NCBI GenBank assembly: GCA_031288175.1
Contig: JAITRW010000039.1
Coordinates: forward strand, 1-32,294
Direction: 5' to 3'
DNA: 32,294 bases
From: Tannerellaceae bacterium
Lineage (GTDB): Bacteria > Bacteroidota > Bacteroidia > Bacteroidales > Tannerellaceae
Below are positions 26,943 through 32,294 of the stretch, one piece after another; within the stretch, counting starts at the first letter, position 1, and each line of letters begins with the position of its first letter. A program made the position numbers and the translations under genes. Under the pieces are notes generated by a model, which saw nothing but the letters and a program-made list of their open reading frames with translations, made no database searches and was not told the origin of the DNA.

Positions 26943-26989
26943 TCTGTCCCTTTTAATTTATATGTTAAACCTTTTTACGCGGGGACAGA
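26943..26989 (-). other. Inverted repeat in the metK leader
   Basis: TCTGTCCC (26943-26950) and its exact complement GGGACAGA (26982-26989) flank a 31-base AT-rich spacer. In the metK mRNA it would form an 8-bp stem ending three bases before the start codon. It could limit ribosome access or bind a regulator; it does not resemble a known SAM riboswitch. Confidence 0.5.
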
Positions 26990-27085
26990 AGTAAGTACTC
27001 GAACGACAAGGGAACAAACGACTCGTTTTAGCATTTTTTCCCGTGGTTGCAAGCAGAACAAAGCTATCCACGCTCCTTTCGATCG

Positions 27086-27093
27086 CAAAGATA
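27086..27093 (-). promoter_or_regulatory. Possible -7 box for metK
   Basis: Read on the minus strand this is TATCTTTG, matching TAnnTTTG, about 147 bases before the metK start. A TTTG lies 34 bases further upstream, beyond the usual 19-21 spacing. Confidence 0.35.
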
Positions 27094-27123
27094 TAATGAA
27101 GTTCTCACATACTCCTCTTCCAC

Positions 27124-27157
27124 GCCACAAAAAAATCTCTGCCACAAAAAAATCTCT
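27124..27157 (+). repeat. Perfect 17-bp tandem duplication before the GT2-LolA gene
   Basis: GCCACAAAAAAATCTCT occurs at 27124-27140 and again at 27141-27157 with no mismatch. The second copy runs directly into a TACTTTTG promoter-like octamer and lies 15 bases before the start codon at 27172. Confidence 0.95.
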
Positions 27158-27164
27158 ACTTTTG
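27157..27164 (+). promoter_or_regulatory. Possible -7 box for the GT2-LolA fusion gene
   Basis: TACTTTTG fits TAnnTTTG and ends seven bases before the ATG at 27172. If it is used, transcription would start at or next to the ATG, giving an almost leaderless mRNA. The same CTACTTTTG followed by GTCCG (with one extra base) occurs upstream of dapF. Confidence 0.45.
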
Positions 27165-27171
27165 GTCCGAT

Positions 27172-28542
27172 ATGACCGCTCCACTCTTCTCCGTTATCAC
27201 CGTTACTTTCAATGCCTCTTCGATACTGAGGCGTACGCTTGACAGCATCTGCGGACAAACCTACGAGGGTATTGAATATATCATCGTCGACGGTGCTTCC
27301 TCCGACGATACCCTTGCCTGCCTCGCTCGCTATCCCCGTATCGCTCACATTATCAGTGAACCCGACGAAGGATTGTACCACGCTATGAACAAAGGGCTGC
27401 AGCTGGCCACGGGGGATTACGTCTGGTTCATCAATGCAGGCGATTCCCTACCCTCAAACGACGCCATAGCCCACCTGGCCGCATCGCTCCACACGGAAAA
27501 TTTACCGGACATTATCTATGGAGAGACAATGATGACGGATGACAATGGGCGGATATTAGGCGCTCGACGGTTGCGGACGCCGGACGTATTGACCTGGAAA
27601 AGTTTCCGGATGGGAATGCGGGTCTCCCATCAGGCTTTCATTGTACGGCGTGAACTGGCGCCGCCTTTCGACTTGCGTTACCGTTTTTCTTCGGATATAG
27701 ATTGGTGTATCCGTAGTCTGTGTGTAGCTCGACACGTTTATAATACACGGACAGTCCTGTCCCATTATCTGGATGGAGGGTTAAGTACACGGAGGAGGAG
27801 GGCATCGCTCCTCGAACGATTCCGGATACAGTGCCGTTATTACGGCCTCCTGCCCACACTCTTCCGGCACCTTTGGTTTGCCGTACGCTTCTCTCTTGCC
27901 CGCTCCCGTAACTACACGCCCCTGCTCCTCGCCTGCTTCCTCTTCTCTTTTGGCGTACAGGGGCAGAAAGCGGAAAAACTGTTGGATCAAGCGGCGGTAC
28001 GTTATGCCCATTCCGGCGGTGTATCTGTCTCCTTTGCCGTTCATAGCCGTACGGTAGCGGGAGAAGAGAGTTTTGCCGGACGCTTGAGGATGAAAGGAGA
28101 ACGCTTTACCTTGTCCACGCCTGACCTCCACATTTGGTACGACGGACGAAACCAATGGACATATTGGGTCCGGAACGAAGAAGTCATGGTAAGCGAGCCG
28201 ACAAGGGAGGAAATACAGGTTACGAATCCCGCATTGATATTCCGCCATCGAAAAGGATATACGGCCACGCTTGCCGGTGAGACGCTTACCCATGACGGAC
28301 GACCTGCTTACGATATCGACCTTGTTCCACACAGGAAGCCGCGTGCGGGAGACCCCTCCCTCATCACGATCCGGATCGAAAAGGCGACTTCTCTACCTTC
28401 GCACATTGTCCTTCGGACATCTTCGAGTGAACTTACTACCATTCGTCTGCAATCCTTCAAAGCGCCGCTTACTCCTTCTGACACTTCTTTCACCTTTGAC
28501 CCTTCTTTTTGCCCTGCTGCGACGGTCATTGACCTTCGTTAA
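27172..28542 (+). CDS. Glycosyltransferase family 2 fused to a LolA-like outer-membrane lipoprotein carrier domain
   Basis: 456 residues in one frame. Residues 1-245 are a GT2 enzyme: FSVITVTFNASSILRRTLDS, VDGASSDDT, DEGLYHAMNKGL, GDYVWFINAGDS (metal and sugar-nucleotide site) and VSHQAFIVRRE. After a basic stretch (RFSLARSRN) comes a hydrophobic segment, YTPLLLACFLFSFGVQGQ (about 248-265), which looks like a signal peptide or signal anchor. Residues 266-456 match the Bacteroidetes LolA-like family: LLDQAAVRYAHSGGVSVSF, GRLRMKGERFTL, WYDGRNQWTYW, NPALIF and a VIDLR end. No in-frame ATG, GTG or TTG lies near the join, so a separate LolA start is not visible. The GT would face the cytoplasm and LolA the periplasm. 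LolA ferries lipoproteins; the GT target is unknown. Confidence 0.88.
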   Translation: MTAPLFSVITVTFNASSILRRTLDSICGQTYEGIEYIIVDGASSDDTLACLARYPRIAHIISEPDEGLYHAMNKGLQLATGDYVWFINAGDSLPSNDAIAHLAASLHTENLPDIIYGETMMTDDNGRILGARRLRTPDVLTWKSFRMGMRVSHQAFIVRRELAPPFDLRYRFSSDIDWCIRSLCVARHVYNTRTVLSHYLDGGLSTRRRRASLLERFRIQCRYYGLLPTLFRHLWFAVRFSLARSRNYTPLLLACFLFSFGVQGQKAEKLLDQAAVRYAHSGGVSVSFAVHSRTVAGEESFAGRLRMKGERFTLSTPDLHIWYDGRNQWTYWVRNEEVMVSEPTREEIQVTNPALIFRHRKGYTATLAGETLTHDGRPAYDIDLVPHRKPRAGDPSLITIRIEKATSLPSHIVLRTSSSELTTIRLQSFKAPLTPSDTSFTFDPSFCPAATVIDLR

Positions 28543-28711
28543 CCAGGCTTTCCGAAATGGAAATAAAATCCTATACTTATTATCCGAAATGAAATTTGGG
28601 TGTTTACTTATGATTTATAAATAAATCGGCATATCTTATGATAGATTGTAAGAAAAACAAAGAAGCCCGGAAAATAGCAAGAAGAATACGGTTACTATTC
28701 AGTTAAGAATC

Positions 28712-28719
28712 TACTTTTG
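28712..28719 (+). promoter_or_regulatory. Possible -7 box for dapF-dapL
   Basis: TACTTTTG followed by C is a full match to the Bacteroidetes -7 consensus, 68 bases before dapF. It lies in the AT-rich 245-base gap 28543-28787, where I see no gene. No clear TTTG -33 box accompanies it. Confidence 0.5.
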
Positions 28720-28744
28720 CGTCCGTGGTGCAACAGAAATGAAA

Positions 28745-28761
28745 GTATACTAAATGTATAC
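28745..28761. other. Paired GTATAC palindromes in the dapF leader
   Basis: GTATAC at 28745-28750 and 28756-28761, each self-complementary, are separated by TAAAT. Together they make a small dyad between the putative promoter and the dapF start, a plausible operator or short hairpin. Confidence 0.4.
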
Positions 28762-28787
28762 CAAAGTCGGGTACGGAAAAAAGAAAG

Positions 28788-29603
28788 ATGGCGGAAAAGT
28801 GGATTGAGTTCACGAAAATGCATGGGGCCGGAAATGATTACGTCTACGTAGACACGATAGGTCAGGCATTGGAAGAACCAGAGAAATGGGCGGTTAAATG
28901 GAGTGCGGCGCATACGGGAATAGGGGCAGATGGTCTGGTGTTGATAAGCAAGTCGGAAAAGGCGGATTTCGGAATGCGGATCTTCAATGCGGACGGATCG
29001 GAGGCGATGATGTGCGGGAACGCAACGCGATGCATAGGGAAGTATGTATATGAGGCCGGTTTGACGCAAAAGAAAGAAATAACGCTGGAAACCTTATCGG
29101 GTATCAAAGAGTTGGAACTCAGGGTGGAAGGCGAAGAAGTGACAGAGGTGACGGTTGACATGGGGACGCCCGAAGTGCTGGAAAAAGAACTGAAGGCAGA
29201 AGCGGCAGGAAGGAACTATACAGGTACGGCCGTGTCAATGGGAAACCCGCACTTAGTGATCTTTGACAAGGATGTAAAAAATGTAGACCTGCCCGCAGTG
29301 GGCGGTGCGCTGGAAACCCACCCTTACTTTCCCTCTCGCACGAACGTGGAGGTTGTGGAGGTTATTCATCCTGAGAAGTTGAAAATGCGAGTTTGGGAAA
29401 GGGGGTCGGGTATCACTCAGGCCTGTGGTACGGGAGCTTGTGCAGCCATGGTGGCAGGGGTGGCGACAGGCCGCACGGGGCGAAGTGTGACGGTGGAGAT
29501 GGATGGCGGCGAGTTGAAGATAGTTTGGGACGAAGGATCTGGCAAAGTCCGGATGAGCGGGGACGCGGTGAAGGTGTTTGAGGGTCGAATCCGAGTGAGT
29601 TAA
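28788..29603 (+). CDS. dapF: Diaminopimelate epimerase
   Basis: 271 residues. It interconverts LL- and meso-diaminopimelate, the last step before lysine and a source of the peptidoglycan crosslinking residue. The two catalytic cysteines are in [14 protein letters not shown] (near residue 76) and [14 protein letters not shown] (near 213). The substrate-binding start [15 protein letters not shown] and the FNADGSEA loop are also intact. Length and start are normal. It is followed three bases later by dapL, the enzyme that supplies its LL substrate, so the pair is a functional operon. Confidence 0.97.
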   Translation: MAEKWIEFTKMHGAGNDYVYVDTIGQALEEPEKWAVKWSAAHTGIGADGLVLISKSEKADFGMRIFNADGSEAMMCGNATRCIGKYVYEAGLTQKKEITLETLSGIKELELRVEGEEVTEVTVDMGTPEVLEKELKAEAAGRNYTGTAVSMGNPHLVIFDKDVKNVDLPAVGGALETHPYFPSRTNVEVVEVIHPEKLKMRVWERGSGITQACGTGACAAMVAGVATGRTGRSVTVEMDGGELKIVWDEGSGKVRMSGDAVKVFEGRIRVS

Positions 29604-29606
29604 GAC

Positions 29607-30830
29607 ATGGCATTAGTCAACGAAAACTACCTGAAACTGCAAAGCAATTACCTCTTCTCGGACATTGCCAAGAAGGTAAACTCCTTCAAGTTGACGCACC
29701 CGAAGGAAGCGATAATTCGCATGGGCATCGGGGATGTGACCCAGCCTTTGGTTCCGGCGGTGCTTGAAGCGATGCACAAGGCGGTAGACGAGATGGGGAC
29801 GAAGGAAGGTTTCCATGGATACGGGCCGGAACAGGGCTATCCCTTCCTTGTGGACGCGATAATAAAGAACGACTACGCCGCACGGGGTATCGGCATAGAC
29901 GCAGGAGAAGTCTTTGTGAGCGACGGTGCCAAGAGTGACACCGGAAATATAGGTGACATATTGAGACAAGGTAACAGCGTCGGGGTGACGGATCCGGTGT
30001 ATCCGGTATATATTGACACCAATGTGATGGCAGGGCGTGCGGGAGCTTTGGAAAACGGGAAATGGAGCGACATCGTCTACATCCCCTGTACGGCGGAGAA
30101 CGGTTTTGTGCCGGACATACCCTTGCGAAGGATAGATATCCTCTATCTCTGTTACCCGAACAACCCTACGGGGACGACCTTGACGCACCAAGAACTGGAA
30201 AAGTGGGTCAATTACGCGCTTGCCAACGATGTGCTGATCATGTACGATTCGGCTTACGAGGCCTACATACGCGATCCGGATGTCCCCCACTCCATCTACG
30301 AAATCAAGCGGGCCAAGAAGGTAGCGATAGAGTTCAGGAGCTTCTCCAAGACCGCAGGTTTTACCGGTGTACGGTGTGCGTACGCGGTGGTACCGAAGGA
30401 ACTGAATGGCTTTACGCTGAACGGGGAAAAGGTGTCGCTCAACAAACTCTGGAACAGGCGGCATACCACCAAGTTCAACGGCACCAGTTACATCACCCAG
30501 CGGGGCGCAGAGGCAGTCTATTCGCCGGAAGGTAAGGAGCAGGTCAAGGCGACGATAGACTACTACATGATCAACGCGAAGATATTGAAAGACGGCTTGC
30601 AGAGTTGCGGAATGACTGTCTACGGAGGGGACAACGCTCCTTACCTCTGGATTAAGACCCCGAAAGGGGTCACTTCCTGGAAATTCTTTGACACCCTCCT
30701 GTACGAAGCCAATATCGTGGGAACCCCCGGCGTAGGCTTCGGCCCCAGCGGAGAAGGATACCTGAGGTTGACGGCCTTTGGGGATAGGGAGGAGACTATA
30801 GAGGCGGTGGAGCGGATTAAGAAGATGTAA
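29607..30830 (+). CDS. dapL: LL-diaminopimelate aminotransferase
   Basis: 407 residues, a class I/II PLP aminotransferase. It converts tetrahydrodipicolinate and glutamate directly to LL-diaminopimelate and 2-oxoglutarate, bypassing the succinylase steps. Signs of the DapL group are [20 protein letters not shown] at the start, [36 protein letters not shown] and [11 protein letters not shown]. The PLP lysine lies in [15 protein letters not shown] near residue 248. The gene is three bases after dapF. Sense-strand bases here are richer in G than in the surface genes. Confidence 0.97.
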   Translation: MALVNENYLKLQSNYLFSDIAKKVNSFKLTHPKEAIIRMGIGDVTQPLVPAVLEAMHKAVDEMGTKEGFHGYGPEQGYPFLVDAIIKNDYAARGIGIDAGEVFVSDGAKSDTGNIGDILRQGNSVGVTDPVYPVYIDTNVMAGRAGALENGKWSDIVYIPCTAENGFVPDIPLRRIDILYLCYPNNPTGTTLTHQELEKWVNYALANDVLIMYDSAYEAYIRDPDVPHSIYEIKRAKKVAIEFRSFSKTAGFTGVRCAYAVVPKELNGFTLNGEKVSLNKLWNRRHTTKFNGTSYITQRGAEAVYSPEGKEQVKATIDYYMINAKILKDGLQSCGMTVYGGDNAPYLWIKTPKGVTSWKFFDTLLYEANIVGTPGVGFGPSGEGYLRLTAFGDREETIEAVERIKKM

Positions 30831-30901
30831 AAAATGATATACAAAATAACAACTATAAAGTCGGAAATTAGGTCTTTTAATGTAAACAAAAAGTGAAAGG
30901 T

Positions 30902-31693
30902 ATGAAAAAAGTGAATGTTTTAGGAGTAGCTGCTTTGGCGGCTGGAGTCGGACTCTCGGGCGTCGCTCGCGCAGAAGGGTTCGAACTGTCTTTGGGTGCT
31001 GATGCGGTCAGCAGTTACGTTTGGCGGGGTGCCCTTTGTGGGAGCGCTGCCATACAGCCAGCCTTGGGTATCTCCTACGGTGGTTTCTCTCTCGGCGCTT
31101 GGGGGTCTACCGATATCGCCGGCCTGCGCCTCAAAGAGCTTGACCTCTCTGTGGGTTACTCTATCGGCAATCTCAGCTTGGCTATCACCGACTACTGGTG
31201 GAATGGCGAAGGTAGCCCTTATGGCTTCTACAAGCACAGTCAGAAGTACTCCGAGAAATTTGGAATTGACAACGGACACCTTTTTGAAGGTGCCATCGGT
31301 TACAGTATAGGGAACTTCTCCGCATCATGGAGCACCTTCTTCCTGGGTGACAAGATACCTGATCTTGACAAAGAAGGAGCTCTCCAGTTTGATGGAGAGA
31401 CGGGTATCATCAAGATGAAGGAACAGTTCTCTACCTTTATCGAAGCGTCTTATGCCTTTGACGTCAAGGGTATCTCCTTCACACCGTCAATCGGTATCGT
31501 GCCTTGGAAGAGCATGTATCACAAGAGTCATGACAACTCCGATGATGACAGGAGTTTCACGCTGGCTACCGTTTCGTTTACGGCCAGCAAGGAGCTAAAG
31601 GTTACGGAGTCTTTCAGCCTGCCGGTGTTCACCCAGCTTGTCTTCGCACCCGAACTGGACAATGCGTTCCTCGTGTTCGGCTTAAGTTTCTAA
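30902..31693 (+). CDS. Outer-membrane beta-barrel protein (TorF-like / Bacteroidales porin-type)
   Basis: 263 residues from the ATG at 30902; an upstream in-frame GTG at 30893 would add three residues. Signal peptide: MKKVNVLGVAALAAGVGLSG, cleaved after VARA. The mature chain is built of alternating strands with aromatic ends: SLGADAVSSYVWRGALCGSA, PALGISYGGFSLGAWGST, LDLSVGYSIGNLSLAITDYW, and it ends in FGLSF, a final aromatic as in outer-membrane barrels. The SYVWRG and GAWGST motifs recur in a Bacteroidales family often found beside ammonium-transport genes. Here it precedes a P-II gene, so a role in nitrogen-source uptake is possible, but only by context. Confidence 0.8.
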   Translation: MKKVNVLGVAALAAGVGLSGVARAEGFELSLGADAVSSYVWRGALCGSAAIQPALGISYGGFSLGAWGSTDIAGLRLKELDLSVGYSIGNLSLAITDYWWNGEGSPYGFYKHSQKYSEKFGIDNGHLFEGAIGYSIGNFSASWSTFFLGDKIPDLDKEGALQFDGETGIIKMKEQFSTFIEASYAFDVKGISFTPSIGIVPWKSMYHKSHDNSDDDRSFTLATVSFTASKELKVTESFSLPVFTQLVFAPELDNAFLVFGLSF

Positions 31694-31703
31694 AAAAGAA
31701 TAA

Positions 31704-31792
31704 GTAAGAAGAAGTATAGAGTATCTGCCGCTTGGATGCCATGTTGTGCCACAGACCGTGCCGGAATAGTGGCAGGCTCTATACCTTCTTAC
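31704..31792 (+). other. Long hairpin between the barrel gene and the P-II gene
   Basis: GTAAGAAGAAGTATAGAG (31704-31721) pairs with CTCTATACCTTCTTAC (31777-31792): sixteen base pairs with a two-base AA bulge. Inside, CTGCC (31725-31729) pairs with GGCAG (31771-31775), extending the structure. No T-run follows, so it is not a standard terminator. It may be a 5' regulatory RNA structure for the P-II gene, an attenuator, or a processing or stability element. Confidence 0.7.
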
Positions 31793-31824
31793 CTTCAAGA
31801 TAAACATTAACACACAAAAAAGCG

Positions 31825-32181
31825 ATGAAGAAAATAGAAGCGATTATTCGCAAAGTGAAGTTTGAGGACGTAAAAGAGTCGCTCCTGGAAGCCGACATCG
31901 AATGGTTCTCTTATTACGAAGTGAGAGGGATAGGTAAGAGCCGCCAGGGGCGTATCTATCGTGGCGTAGTGTATGACACAAGCTGTATCGAACGCATCCT
32001 GATCTCCGTCATCGTGCGGGATAAGAATACGGAAGCGACAGTGAGCGCCATCCTGAAAGCCGCACAGACAGGCGAAATCGGCGACGGGCGGATATTCATC
32101 ATTCCGGTGGAAGAAGCTGTCCGTATCCGTACGGGAGAACGTGGTGATATCGCATTGTACAACGCAGAAAACGAGAAATAA
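31825..32181 (+). CDS. glnK: P-II nitrogen regulatory protein (GlnB/GlnK family)
   Basis: 118 residues. P-II trimers sense ATP/ADP and 2-oxoglutarate and gate ammonium transport and nitrogen metabolism. The start MKKIEAIIRKVKFEDVKESL is the first beta-alpha unit. GKSRQGRIYRGVVYDTS is the T-loop with the conserved Tyr of the YRG motif. A C-terminal GDGRIFIIPVEEAVRIRTGERG (split: GDGRIFIIPVEEAV plus RIRTGERG) is the family nucleotide-binding signature. A probable transporter gene starts three bases after its stop, which favours the GlnK (Amt-linked) name over GlnB. Confidence 0.93.
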   Translation: MKKIEAIIRKVKFEDVKESLLEADIEWFSYYEVRGIGKSRQGRIYRGVVYDTSCIERILISVIVRDKNTEATVSAILKAAQTGEIGDGRIFIIPVEEAVRIRTGERGDIALYNAENEK

Positions 32182-32184
32182 ATT

Positions 32185-32294
32185 ATGGAAGCAACGATTG
32201 ATACTTTGATGGAAACGGCCGTAGACACGGCGGCTTGCTGTGCCTCGGCCTGTACGGAGATTGTAGAAGAGGTAGCAGTAGATATGTCTGCAAT
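32185..32294 (+). CDS. Start of a gene downstream of P-II, probably an ammonium transporter (3' end outside window)
   Basis: An open frame begins at ATG 32185, three bases after the P-II stop, and runs to the window end (36 full codons). The visible part is acidic and Ala/Cys/Thr-rich (METAVDTAACCASACTEIVE) with no family motif. Bacteroidetes ammonium transporters can have long non-conserved N-termini, and P-II is commonly followed by amt. The product name rests on context only. Confidence 0.5.
   Translation, partial: MEATIDTLMETAVDTAACCASACTEIVEEVAVDMSA

Noticed and set aside
26940-27171. A SAM riboswitch upstream of metK
   Set aside because: I could not find the conserved core of a known SAM riboswitch class; only a simple dyad is present.
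29613-30464. 283-codon minus-strand frame opposite dapL
   Set aside because: The plus strand encodes full-length DapL with all motifs; the antisense product has no recognisable features.
1-32294. CRISPR arrays, tRNA or rRNA genes, insertion sequences, integrases
   Set aside because: No regularly spaced repeats with unique spacers, no cloverleaf or rRNA signature, and no transposase or integrase frame was recognised by eye.

Overview
The window reads as a chromosomal segment of a Bacteroidales bacterium; I cannot name the genus. The reasons are: BspA-type leucine-rich surface proteins ending in type IX secretion (T9SS) sorting domains, an ssb-gldE-gldD block, a DUF3256 protein, a Bacteroidetes-type LolA-like domain, the LL-diaminopimelate aminotransferase route to lysine, several TAnnTTTG promoter-like octamers, and few Shine-Dalgarno sequences.

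Layout. (1) Positions 2-7228 hold the 3' part of one giant surface protein gene, with more than 2400 codons visible and no start in the window; its sense strand is extremely C-rich. A 544-base gap follows with short tandem repeats, a strong terminator and a perfect dyad. (2) 7773-8755 hold methylglyoxal synthase and a small PNPOx-like flavin protein. (3) 8794-19882 is a tight co-directional run: three paralogous T9SS cargo proteins (LRR, then a probable beta-helix, then Ig-like domains, then a sorting domain), a DUF3256 protein, an RNase H and a glycosyltransferase carrying a nine-G run. (4) A 545-residue lipoprotein of unknown function lies on the minus strand. (5) 21838-23918 hold a broken formylglycine-generating-enzyme fragment, ssb, a gldE that lacks its membrane domain, and gldD. 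(6) An SMR transporter, a MATE transporter and metK lie on the minus strand. (7) On the plus strand follow a glycosyltransferase fused to a LolA-like domain, dapF-dapL, an outer-membrane barrel, a P-II protein and the start of a gene that is probably an ammonium transporter.

How it works together. Much of the window concerns the cell envelope: secreted LRR/Ig proteins that T9SS would export and anchor, two Gld proteins tied to that pathway in related bacteria, two glycosyltransferases and several lipoproteins or barrels. The rest is metabolism (SAM synthesis, meso-diaminopimelate and lysine, nitrogen sensing). The items most worth checking are the GT2-LolA fusion, the gldE gene without DUF21 beside a gene remnant, the frame-critical poly-G run in the glycosyltransferase, the perfect 17-bp tandem repeat at the fusion gene's start, and the long hairpin before the P-II gene.
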